Source: CAZGSG01 sp964528095 | GTDB taxonomy: Bacteria > Bacteroidota > Bacteroidia > Chitinophagales > Chitinophagaceae | Assembly: GCA_964528095.1 (NCBI GenBank) | Contig: CAZGSG010000090.1 | Span: 1 to 20,302 of the forward strand | Length of the DNA: 20,302 nucleotides | Direction: 5' to 3' | Shown: one piece after another, positions 1 through 6,947 of the stretch | Numbering within the stretch: the first letter of the stretch is position 1 | Layout: each line of letters opens with the position of its first letter | The notes under the pieces: generated by a model | What the model was told of the DNA's origin: nothing | Database searches by the model: none | What the model saw: the letters and a program-made list of their open reading frames with translations, nothing else | Made by a program: the position numbers and the translations under genes

Positions 1-2
1 TG

Positions 3-782
3 GAAGAAAGCAGGACAGAAGACGATGGCTTTTTTAAGTTCGAATGGGTGTCCAGGCAACATCTTGCTGCAGGCTGGCACTCCGTGCAGGTCAGCAGCCT
101 GGATGAAAAAAGTGAAGCGGTAGCAACTGGCCAGGGTAGGGTATTTGTTCCCCACAGTACCCAATATGGATTTATTTCAGATATCGACGACACGATCATG
201 GTTTCTCATTCCGGCACTATTGGAAGAAGGCTGAGGGAACTTTTTATAAAAAATCCACGTAGCAGGACGATGTTCAAAGATGTAGCCCTGCACTACGAAT
301 TGCTGGCGGCTGCACATACCACCGCAGACGCACCAAATCCTTTTTTTTATGTTTCGAGCAGTGAATGGAATTTATATGATTACCTGGTAGAATTTTTTAG
401 TCATAACGGGTTGCCGGAAGGTGCTTTCCTTCTCAACCAGGTGAAAAGATGGTACGAGTTATGGAAAACAGGAAAGACCAGGCATGAGGGTAAACTGTTG
501 CGTATCGTAAGGATCCTGTCCGCATTTCCGAAACAACAGTTTATATTACTGGGAGACAATTCACAAAGTGATCCAATGATCTATCATGAGCTTGCAGGAA
601 AGTTTAGCCAGCAGCTATACGCGGTTTATATCCGTAACATAGACGCCAGCAAGGAAGAGAAGACCCGGGAATTCCTCGCAAAAATTGATGAAAAAGGAAT
701 TCATACCTGCTTATTCACTGAAAGCGCTGAAGCTATTACTCACTCTGCACAGATCGGTCTGATAGAAAGAACTGAAAAATAA
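3..782 (+). CDS. App1-like (DUF2183) phosphatidate phosphatase domain protein, 5' end outside window
   Basis: This is the C-terminal part of an App1-family protein, a HAD-like phosphatase related to yeast phosphatidate phosphatase App1. The frame is open to the window edge and the upstream residues (DDGFFKFEW) look coding, so the gene begins before base 1; the in-frame GTG at 48 is not needed as a start. Visible motifs are the HAD nucleophile motif DIDDT, then YVSSSEWNLYDYL (motif II serines), a lysine-rich stretch GKTRHEGK (motif III position) and the acidic motif GDNSQSDP (motif IV). These are the catalytic elements expected for Mg-dependent phosphate ester hydrolysis. The substrate in bacteria is not established; dephosphorylation of phosphatidate is inferred from the family. 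It converges with the next gene, only 11 bases away. Confidence 0.85.
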   Translation, partial: EESRTEDDGFFKFEWVSRQHLAAGWHSVQVSSLDEKSEAVATGQGRVFVPHSTQYGFISDIDDTIMVSHSGTIGRRLRELFIKNPRSRTMFKDVALHYELLAAAHTTADAPNPFFYVSSSEWNLYDYLVEFFSHNGLPEGAFLLNQVKRWYELWKTGKTRHEGKLLRIVRILSAFPKQQFILLGDNSQSDPMIYHELAGKFSQQLYAVYIRNIDASKEEKTREFLAKIDEKGIHTCLFTESAEAITHSAQIGLIERTEK

Positions 783-793
783 AGAAATAGATT

Positions 794-1156
794 TTACCTG
801 GGTATGAATACAGCGGTGTCTTTAAAATAATCAGAAAGATGATCAATACGACCGTCTTCATTAAAAGCAATATCCGTTACAATCCGGTTCTGGTAAGGCT
901 GACCATTAAGTATACCCCAGGATTCTGAAAAATAAAAACAACGTAAGTCGGTAAGTTGGTGAATCTCTGTCACCTTCCAGCTAAGGCTATTGTATTTGCG
1001 AAAGATGGCCCTGAACATGGCCAGTATGCGTGTATTGCCTTTCACCGGTGGCGCAGGAGGTATCCATACTTCACTTGCATCATGGAACCAGTCAGCAAGT
1101 TTATCCATGTCTTTTAAATTAAGATCATTCATGAATGCTATGCATTTATCTTCCAT
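794..1156 (-). CDS. SnoaL-like / NTF2-fold small protein
   Basis: A 120-residue protein with the size and pattern of the SnoaL-like/NTF2 superfamily: an N-terminal helix with FMNDLNLKDMDKLADWF, a segment WIPPAPPVKG followed by a helix, then alternating strands ending in RIVTDIAFNEDGRIDHLSDYF. The motif of a conserved strand followed by DGRI and an aromatic D-Y-F/W end is typical of the family. Such proteins are cone-shaped and either bind or isomerise small hydrophobic molecules; no substrate can be read from this sequence. The ATG at 1156 was chosen; a second Met at residue 9 is a possible alternative. It lies 67 bases downstream of the larger T9SS protein gene on the same strand and may be read with it. 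No signal peptide is seen, so it is probably cytoplasmic. Confidence 0.65.
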   Translation of the reverse strand: MEDKCIAFMNDLNLKDMDKLADWFHDASEVWIPPAPPVKGNTRILAMFRAIFRKYNSLSWKVTEIHQLTDLRCFYFSESWGILNGQPYQNRIVTDIAFNEDGRIDHLSDYFKDTAVFIPR

Positions 1157-1223
1157 GACCTATATACGGAGGGTGCGATTTCCCGGATTTGTTAACAGGG
1201 TACCGGAACAGGTGTAGATAGTT

Positions 1224-3203
1224 TTACCTTATCAGGGTAATCGTTCCCTTTTTTACAACAGATTGATCACTGTTAGGGTCTTTGTATTGAAGAAGCCAAA
1301 TATACACTCCGGTTGATTGCGGCAGCTTTTTATAGGTACCATTCCATCCGGCTGATATGTCTTTTGTAGAAAAGATAATAGTGCCATACCTGTCAAAAAT
1401 ACTAAGCCGGTAATCTTTTGCAAAACACCTGGTCGATGGTTTAAAATCATCATTGAGCCCATCATTATTGGGAGTGAAAGCGGAGGGAACAAACATCTCG
1501 CAGGGACAGTCATCAAAGCTTACTGTAAACGTCCGCTGATCATTGGAACAGGCATTATAGGCTTTGACCAGGAAAGTGCCGGGCTTTTCGATGGTCCTGT
1601 AAGAATAGATCAGGCCATCACTCCATTCATAGGAAGTTGCAGCAGTAGTAGCTGCATCAATGAATAACTTATTACCCGTGCAGGCAATTGTATCTTGTAT
1701 GAAAGCAGGAATATGAACGACAGGATCGGGGTCAACAGACAATTGAACTGTGGCCGTATCAATCCAGCAATTTTTATAGATGATCGCTTTCGCCGTATAA
1801 GCGCCTACCGCCGAATAAGAATGGGAAGGAGCCAGTTGGGTGGAATAATTTGAATTACCAGCTCCGGGATCGCCAAAATCCCATTTTACCGAGTCGATCC
1901 GGGTGAACAGCAGGGAGAAATCGACCGGCAATCCAAAACAACTCTTTTTACGGACCTGGATACCATTTTCTTTTAGTGAGAAACTGGCCGATTTGATATA
2001 ATTGACATTAATAAATCCATACTTAACTCCAATATTGATGTTACTCCGGCGATAGGATGCAGCCTGTTTAAGCAGATTGGGAAATTCTATCACATTCATC
2101 TTTAGATCAATGTTCGCATCGTCCAGCGCCCGAAGACTGATATAGATCTTTCCATCGGGCCCCAATAACAGCGTTCGTTTAATAATAAAACAGCTCCTGG
2201 GGCAGCCGCCACGATCCGGGAAGGAATTCATCATGTAACGACTGTTTTCTATGTCAGCGGCTGATCCGGCCCCGAGATCGAGCTGGTAAATATTATGCAG
2301 CTCAACACCCGTATAATCCGGGCCTTCCTTTTCATCGATGTATGAGCCATAATATAATTTAGTACCATCAGGAGAAAGTTCCATATCCAGCAACACCTCC
2401 GGACCAGGCAACCCGATTATTTTCTCATTACTGAATGCACCTGTTTGATTATTGAAATCGTATACCAGCAATTTATTCTGACCAATATAGGGGATAACAA
2501 ATTTTTCACCATTTGCAGAGAACTTACAATTACTATAATCATAAGCCGGGGTTTGGAATGAAGCAGGAAGTGGCCTGATCAAGGGGGCAGGGCTGACTCC
2601 ATCAGTCGTAACCAAATATGCATAAATGGCCCCGTTGGCAATAGTGGCAACCCATGTATCACGCAGATTACAGTGACCCGTGCCGGCAAGCATATGTGAA
2701 GCATTGCTTGCATGCACTGTGTAATAATTATTGGTATTCGGTGGATCAGGATACATGATAGCACCTGTATTGAACCTGGCAGCCATATTGATTGTAAGCG
2801 ACACCAGGTTCCCGTTATTAGGACCGTTTCCTTTTCCTATCCCAAAAAAATAATACAAAGAATCATTATCCGGATATGGAAACAATAAAGACAATACGTT
2901 ATCAGTCTCAAACCAGGGCCAGCGGGCCTGTAGCTTGGGAATCTCCTCATTTGCATAGTTCCAAACAGTAAAACCATTGGTATAAAATAAAAGATTGCCA
3001 TTATTGTCGCAGATTGATGAAGTATAATAAGGCGGTGTCAATCCTTTTATTCGCGGGTTTTGAAGAGGGGTAGGCGGACTGGTATTAAAATCAAGCCCTG
3101 CCTGGTTACCGAAGAACCAGGTATTGTATATCTTTTGAGATAAGCTTTCCTTGACAAGAAGGAAACAGGAAAGTATTAAAAAAAATCTGAGTTTACAAGG
3201 CAT
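1224..3203 (-). CDS. Secreted PKD-domain protein with T9SS type B (gliding-motility CHU_C) sorting domain
   Basis: A 659-residue exported protein. It starts with a signal peptide of about 22 residues (LRFFLILSCFLLVKESLSQ). Residues about 24-390 contain repeated strand-rich units with phrases such as SPDGTKLYYGSYI and GPDGKIYISLR, resembling a beta-propeller. Residues about 425-495 form a PKD domain (VKWDFGDPGAGNSNYS, PSHSYSAVGAYTAKA). The last 94 residues are a type B T9SS sorting domain: VPSAFTPNNDGLNDDF, then LSIFDRYGTIIF, GWNGTYKKLPQSTGVYIWLLQY and KKGTITLIR. The protein is therefore expected to cross the outer membrane by the type IX system and be released or attached at the surface. Its ligand is unknown. 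Despite the family name, nothing here ties it to gliding itself. Divergent from the transglutaminase gene. Confidence 0.93.
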   Translation of the reverse strand: MPCKLRFFLILSCFLLVKESLSQKIYNTWFFGNQAGLDFNTSPPTPLQNPRIKGLTPPYYTSSICDNNGNLLFYTNGFTVWNYANEEIPKLQARWPWFETDNVLSLLFPYPDNDSLYYFFGIGKGNGPNNGNLVSLTINMAARFNTGAIMYPDPPNTNNYYTVHASNASHMLAGTGHCNLRDTWVATIANGAIYAYLVTTDGVSPAPLIRPLPASFQTPAYDYSNCKFSANGEKFVIPYIGQNKLLVYDFNNQTGAFSNEKIIGLPGPEVLLDMELSPDGTKLYYGSYIDEKEGPDYTGVELHNIYQLDLGAGSAADIENSRYMMNSFPDRGGCPRSCFIIKRTLLLGPDGKIYISLRALDDANIDLKMNVIEFPNLLKQAASYRRSNINIGVKYGFINVNYIKSASFSLKENGIQVRKKSCFGLPVDFSLLFTRIDSVKWDFGDPGAGNSNYSTQLAPSHSYSAVGAYTAKAIIYKNCWIDTATVQLSVDPDPVVHIPAFIQDTIACTGNKLFIDAATTAATSYEWSDGLIYSYRTIEKPGTFLVKAYNACSNDQRTFTVSFDDCPCEMFVPSAFTPNNDGLNDDFKPSTRCFAKDYRLSIFDRYGTIIFSTKDISAGWNGTYKKLPQSTGVYIWLLQYKDPNSDQSVVKKGTITLIR

Positions 3204-3283
3204 GGGATAATTAGTAAAACTAGCAATACTGTCATCTATACCGGTTGGTGGGAAACCGGCATTTTAGCGAATAGCAGCATTTT

Positions 3284-3314
3284 TTTGAAAACCGGATTAG
3301 CTCTTTTAACTTTA
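3284..3314 (+). promoter_or_regulatory. Bacteroidota-type promoter for the transglutaminase-like gene
   Basis: TTTG at 3284-3287 and TAACTTTA at 3307-3314, separated by 19 bases. This matches the Bacteroidota -33 TTTG and, at 7 of 8 positions, the -7 TAnnTTTG consensus. It lies 18 bases before the ATG at 3333, giving a very short leader. Match and spacing are seen directly; activity is inferred. Confidence 0.6.
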
Positions 3315-3332
3315 TAAGCGTTAGTAAATTTA

Positions 3333-4358
3333 ATGAAAATACTGCTTATAAGTTTTTGCCTGTCAACCGGCTTTGTTTCTTTGGCTCAGTCAACGAATAT
3401 TGATTTGGCTCAAGTTGACAGCCGTATTCTTAATAGTAAGATTTCGGCGCCACCCATTTTAGCAAAAGAACTTACCCGGTATTGCACAAACGACCGCGAA
3501 AAAGTAAGCACTATTTTCAGATGGATAGCAGAAAACATCGACTACAAAGTAAAAACAAGATCATTTCTCCCTTCTGGAAAAAATGAGTTGATACCCGATG
3601 ATGACACCCCGCTTAAATCATTGGAAGAACGCGTCTCGGAAACAGTACTGGAAACAAAAACCGCTACCTGCTTTGGTTATGCCCGGCTTTTTAAAACACT
3701 ATGTGATTATGCGGGCATACGCTCAGAGATCATAACCGGTTATGCACGATCAGATACAAAAACAGGATCGCGGTTCAGATCCAATCATAACTGGAATGCA
3801 GTGTGGATAGATAGTTCCTGGAAATTGATGGATATTACCTGGGCCAGTGGTTTTATATCTTATCGTGGAGACCGGTTTATCAGGGATTTTGATGAAAAAT
3901 ATTTTATGACCCCGCCACAGGAGTTTATTAAAGATCATTATCCTGATGATGTGTACTGGACATTAATGGATGATCCGCCCGCAATAGCTGAATTCCGTCT
4001 TTCTCCTTATAAACAAAAAACATTTTCAAAATACACGATCACCAGTTATCAACCCTCGAGGGGCATAATAGAGGTTAGCCTCGGTGATACAGTGCAGTTA
4101 CAACTGGAACTGGCGGATGCCAAAAAAGACAAAAGAATAGGATCAGACCCTTTCCTGGATAAAAATAAATATTCAACGGCAAACGCTGTTTTGCTTTCAC
4201 CATCACTGGAACAACCTTCACGCATCACTTACTCTTATTGTGCAAATACACCTGGCATCAAATGGGTGTATTTATTGTATAACAATGACGTAGTATTAAG
4301 ATACAGGCTATCTATTAAAAAGCAGGAAATACCTGTAGCTTACCAACGGCCTGATTGA
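3333..4358 (+). CDS. Secreted transglutaminase-like (cysteine protease fold) protein
   Basis: A 341-residue protein with a signal peptide (MKILLISFCLSTGFVSLAQS, cleavage near residue 19-20) and a transglutaminase-like core at about residues 55-175. The catalytic triad can be placed: Cys113 in TATCFGYARLF, His152 in NHNWNAVWI and Asp167 in WKLMDITWASG. This arrangement resembles the KY/Cyk3 branch of the fold, where members may act as proteases, amidases or non-catalytic scaffolds. The C-terminal 160 residues are strand-rich and end in a basic, possibly beta-sandwich segment. The start at 3333 agrees with the promoter ending at 3314. It is expected in the periplasm or at the cell surface; the substrate is unknown. 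It converges with the hydrolase gene across the repeat at 4364-4510. Confidence 0.85.
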   Translation: MKILLISFCLSTGFVSLAQSTNIDLAQVDSRILNSKISAPPILAKELTRYCTNDREKVSTIFRWIAENIDYKVKTRSFLPSGKNELIPDDDTPLKSLEERVSETVLETKTATCFGYARLFKTLCDYAGIRSEIITGYARSDTKTGSRFRSNHNWNAVWIDSSWKLMDITWASGFISYRGDRFIRDFDEKYFMTPPQEFIKDHYPDDVYWTLMDDPPAIAEFRLSPYKQKTFSKYTITSYQPSRGIIEVSLGDTVQLQLELADAKKDKRIGSDPFLDKNKYSTANAVLLSPSLEQPSRITYSYCANTPGIKWVYLLYNNDVVLRYRLSIKKQEIPVAYQRPD

Positions 4359-4363
4359 CTCAA

Positions 4364-4510
4364 AAAAATAAAAAGTCAAAAATAAAAAGTCAAAAGTCAA
4401 ATTGTGTCCTTATCTCATGCTAAAATAGCAGTATTGAGATAAGGACATTAAATTCAAAAACAGCTTCTATCATCGGAGTTTTTTTAATTTTTAATTTTGA
4501 CTTTTGAATT
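4364..4510. repeat. A-rich GTCAAA repeat in inverted orientation around a palindrome
   Basis: The left arm has two exact tandem copies of AAAAATAAAAAGTC (4364-4377 and 4378-4391), followed by AAAAGTCAAATT (4392-4403). The right arm (4479-4510), read on the minus strand, contains CAAAAGTCAAAATT and further AATT-rich sequence. The two arms can pair (AAAAGTCAAATT with AATTTTGACTTTT, one base bulged) around the 43-base palindrome at 4405-4447. The right arm overlaps the end of the hydrolase gene and supplies its last residues and stop codon. This looks like an intergenic repetitive element, but only one copy is in this window. Confidence 0.6.
4405..4447. terminator. Perfect 13-bp palindrome, likely bidirectional terminator
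   Basis: TGTCCTTATCTCA (4405-4417) and TGAGATAAGGACA (4435-4447) are perfect inverted repeats. Between them TGCTA AAA TAGCA extends the stem by five pairs, leaving a four-base bulge. It lies between the convergent transglutaminase and hydrolase genes and is flanked by A-rich sequence on the left and T-rich sequence on the right, so it could stop transcription from both sides. The canonical T-run does not follow the stem immediately, so a different role (part of a repeat element) is also possible. Confidence 0.55.
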
Positions 4511-5338
4511 CTCTCCCATAAACTCCTCTATATCGGTATTCAACTGATCCTTATTTGTGTAAAAAAGTCCATGTGGTGCTCCTTCATAAACTTTATAGAT
4601 CGCTGCAGGCATCATCTTGGCGGTTCTTTCGCTGCTTACTTCAATAGGCACCGTTTTATCTTTGTCTCCGTGAATGATCAGAGCGGGCAATTTGATAGAG
4701 GCCAGTTCTTTTCTGAAATCAGTACCGGAAAAAGAACCGATGCAATCAATAGTCGCCTTGGGAGCACCTTGTAGGGTAAGGGCATGCGCCCAATTCATGA
4801 AAGGCTGGCTGACCGGGTGATTGATAAAAGTTTCTCCAAAAAATTGTTTTCCAAACTCGACCAGGAATGCGGGCCTGTCTTCCAGTATTTTTTCGATAAA
4901 ACCATCAAATACCTGCTGCGCTATCCCTTCAGGATTATCTTTTGTTTTTAGCATAAACGGGATAACAGAACTTACAAGAACGATACGACTGATCCTTTCA
5001 CTATTGTATTTGCTGCAATAACGCACAACTTCTCCACCTCCCATCGAAAAACCGACAAGGGTCACGTCCCGCAGATCAAGTGTATCCAATACAAGTTTCA
5101 AGTCGCCGGCGAGTGCATTATAATCATAACTCTCCCAGGGTTTGAATGATTTTCCAAAACCGCGACGGTCATATGCAATGACACGAAACCCCTTTGCTGC
5201 GAAATAAGTAAGCTGGTATTCCCACATCTCATGACTTGAGGGCCATCCATGAATAAAAACCATGGGTTTGCCGGTTCCCCAATCTTCATAATATAAACGG
5301 GTGGTCTCTTTTCCTGTTGATGATTCGATATAGGGCAT
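4484..5338 (-). CDS. Alpha/beta hydrolase (non-haem chloroperoxidase/arylesterase type)
   Basis: A 284-residue alpha/beta hydrolase, close to the usual 275 for the chloroperoxidase/esterase group. Motifs in order: oxyanion region HGWPSSHEMW (30-39), AYDRRGFGKS, nucleophile elbow GFSMGG with Ser98, the acid in HGDKDKTVP (Asp227) and His256 in GAPHGLF. The cap segment around residues 125-190 (FGKQFFGE) is typical. These enzymes hydrolyse esters or lactones, and some support perhydrolysis; the exact substrate is unknown. No signal peptide, so cytoplasmic. The last residues (NSKVKIKN) are encoded by the inverted GTCAAA repeat, so the original C-terminus was probably slightly different. Diverges from msrB. 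Confidence 0.9.
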   Translation of the reverse strand: MPYIESSTGKETTRLYYEDWGTGKPMVFIHGWPSSHEMWEYQLTYFAAKGFRVIAYDRRGFGKSFKPWESYDYNALAGDLKLVLDTLDLRDVTLVGFSMGGGEVVRYCSKYNSERISRIVLVSSVIPFMLKTKDNPEGIAQQVFDGFIEKILEDRPAFLVEFGKQFFGETFINHPVSQPFMNWAHALTLQGAPKATIDCIGSFSGTDFRKELASIKLPALIIHGDKDKTVPIEVSSERTAKMMPAAIYKVYEGAPHGLFYTNKDQLNTDIEEFMGENSKVKIKN

Positions 5339-5551
5339 ACAATAATTTTAAGATGAATGATGACTATACCTTTCAAATAGCCTGCCATGCCTGGAAGTAC
5401 TCATAAATCGAACAGGTAAGGGCCGGGGAAATAAAAATTGTAGATAAATGTACCCGGTAATTTATAGCCCGTTCAGGATTGTTAGACAGGCCTGGTTCCT
5501 TTCCGGCTGAGCAGTCGTTATCCCGAATGTTAAAGTTGTAGATTTCGGCGC

Positions 5552-5580
5552 TTTGTGAAAACCCGCACCATCTATATTTC
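5552..5580 (+). promoter_or_regulatory. Bacteroidota-type promoter for msrB-msrA
   Basis: TTTG at 5552-5555 and TATATTTC at 5573-5580, spaced by 17 bases, match the -33/-7 consensus except for the last base. It ends 25 bases before the ATG at 5606. Because it covers the upstream GTG at 5555, it supports starting msrB at 5606. Confidence 0.55.
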
Positions 5581-5605
5581 GTTAATAGATAACAAACGCT
5601 CTTTT

Positions 5606-6142
5606 ATGTATCGTTATCTTCATATACTTTTCTTAGGATTGTTATTTACCAGCTGCACGATGGCGCAGAAAAAGAATGCAAAATACCCTGACCCTCCGAC
5701 AGCCTCCGGCAAAACTGTTTACCCAATGACATTGACCATACAGGAATGGAAGGCCAGGCTCACACCCGCACAATTCAATATACTTCGGGAAGAAGGTACA
5801 GAAGTAGCGGGAACAGGTAAATATGATCATTTCTATGAAAAAGGCACATACTATTCCGCCGCCTCTCTACAACCCGTATTCAGTTCTGAATCAAAATTTG
5901 ACTCAGGTACTGGGTGGCCAAGTTTTTATGCCCCGATCACGCCAGATGCAGTGCGCCTTGTAAAAGATAATGCTGATGGTATGACCCGTTGGGCAGTAGT
6001 AGACAGTAAAAGTGGCTCCCATTTGGGGCATGTATTTGACGACGGCCCTCAACCCACGGGAAAAAGATATTGTATGAATTCAGCGGCGCTGCTATTTGTA
6101 CCGGAAGGCGGCAAAGCTCCTGTGGCCCCCACAGGTGAATAA
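5606..6142 (+). CDS. msrB: Peptide methionine-(R)-S-oxide reductase, lipoprotein
   Basis: A 178-residue lipoprotein MsrB that reduces the R-epimer of methionine sulfoxide in proteins. The start at 5606 gives a lipoprotein signal with lipobox LFTSC (Cys17). A longer frame begins at 5555, but that start overlaps the promoter. The SelR domain spans about residues 43-166: KFDSGTGWPSFY, GSHLGHVFDDGPQPTGKRYCMNSAALLF. Catalytic Cys156 is in RYCMNS. Both zinc-binding CxxC pairs found in many MsrB proteins are absent, and the GCGWPSF cysteine is Thr here. Apart from the lipid-linked Cys17, the catalytic cysteine is the only one in the mature protein. It should sit on the periplasmic side of the inner or outer membrane. 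It forms an operon with msrA 16 bases downstream. Confidence 0.93.
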   Translation: MYRYLHILFLGLLFTSCTMAQKKNAKYPDPPTASGKTVYPMTLTIQEWKARLTPAQFNILREEGTEVAGTGKYDHFYEKGTYYSAASLQPVFSSESKFDSGTGWPSFYAPITPDAVRLVKDNADGMTRWAVVDSKSGSHLGHVFDDGPQPTGKRYCMNSAALLFVPEGGKAPVAPTGE

Positions 6143-6158
6143 AATCAAATCAGCAACT

Positions 6159-6797
6159 ATGAAATTTATTATTGCCAGTTTTATATCACTATTGTTCACC
6201 TCTTGCGGACAAACACAAAATAACTCCACGAAGATCCCGGTTGGTTCAGAAAAGAAGACAGCCAATGAAGCAGTGGCGACTTTTGCAGAAGGATGCTTCT
6301 GGCATGCAGAGATCATTTTTCAAAGCCTTCAGGGTGTCAGAGATGCGGTGTCGGGCTATGCCGGCGGAACGGATAATGATCCTGATTATGAAAAAGTAAG
6401 TGGCGGAGAAACTGGTCATGCGGAAACAGTACAGGTTTATTACGATCCTACGGTAATTTCTTTTGAAACACTGGTGAAAGCGCTTTTTGCAAGTATGGAC
6501 CCCACGCAACTCAATCGCCAGGGCAACGATACCGGTACAGAATATCGATCAATTGCTTTTTACAGGAATGAAACGGAGAAAAAAATAATTGAGGCTGAAA
6601 TAAAAAGACTGACAGATGAAAAAGTGTATACAAAGAAAATAGTTACCGAAGTACTTCCTTTCAGCCATTTTTATCCCGCAGAAGACTATCACCAGGAGTA
6701 TGTTTTTAATCACCCTGACAATTCTTATGTACGTAATGTGTCTATTCCTGATTTCCGGGAATTCAAAAAAAATTTTAAAGGCAATTTCAAACCTTAG
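6159..6797 (+). CDS. msrA: Peptide methionine-(S)-S-oxide reductase, lipoprotein
   Basis: A 212-residue lipoprotein MsrA that reduces the S-epimer of methionine sulfoxide. The ATG at 6159 gives a signal peptide with lipobox LFTSC (Cys16); an upstream in-frame ATG at 6096 lies inside msrB and would bury the signal peptide. The catalytic motif is EGCFWHAE with Cys46, followed by VSGYAGG, YEKVSGGETGHAETVQVYYDP, LNRQGNDTGTEYRS and YHQEYVF, all standard for the family. No other cysteine is present, so the C-terminal resolving cysteines of the E. coli type are missing. The signal sequences of MsrA and MsrB share LLFTSC, so both should go to the same envelope site. It is followed by a strong terminator at 6828. 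Confidence 0.95.
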   Translation: MKFIIASFISLLFTSCGQTQNNSTKIPVGSEKKTANEAVATFAEGCFWHAEIIFQSLQGVRDAVSGYAGGTDNDPDYEKVSGGETGHAETVQVYYDPTVISFETLVKALFASMDPTQLNRQGNDTGTEYRSIAFYRNETEKKIIEAEIKRLTDEKVYTKKIVTEVLPFSHFYPAEDYHQEYVFNHPDNSYVRNVSIPDFREFKKNFKGNFKP

Positions 6798-6827
6798 TGT
6801 AGAAGTATGAGCGGGAGTGTTTTGTTT

Positions 6828-6867
6828 CCCTGTATCAGACTGTCTGGCAGTTGATACAGGGTTTTTT
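6828..6867 (+). terminator. Rho-independent terminator after msrA
   Basis: CCCTGTATCA (6828-6837) pairs with TGATACAGGG (6852-6861) over a 14-base loop, followed at once by six T residues. A standard intrinsic terminator 30 bases after the msrA stop codon. Confidence 0.9.
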
Positions 6868-6885
6868 ATAAAATTGAACCTGTTT

Positions 6886-6932
6886 AAAATAAAACGTGGC
6901 TTTCATACAAAATGATAGCCGCGTTTTATTTT
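6886..6932 (-). terminator. Terminator after the amidohydrolase gene
   Basis: AAAATAAAACGTGGCT (6886-6901) pairs with AGCCGCGTTTTATTTT (6917-6932) over 16 positions with one G-U pair; the loop is 15 bases. On the minus strand it follows the amidohydrolase stop codon at 6948 by 15 bases. The A/T-rich stem base can serve both directions. With the msrA terminator it forms a back-to-back pair between convergent genes. Confidence 0.75.
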
Positions 6933-6947
6933 ATCAGTACTACCCGG

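Noticed and set aside
4364..4403. Tandem A-rich repeats considered as a CRISPR array
   Set aside because: Units are 14 bases and directly adjacent, without spacers, and there are no cas genes.
5098..5388. 96-codon minus-strand frame overlapping the start of the hydrolase
   Set aside because: It is a frame-shifted reading of the hydrolase N-terminus, whose own frame carries the conserved HGWPSS and DRRGFGKS motifs.
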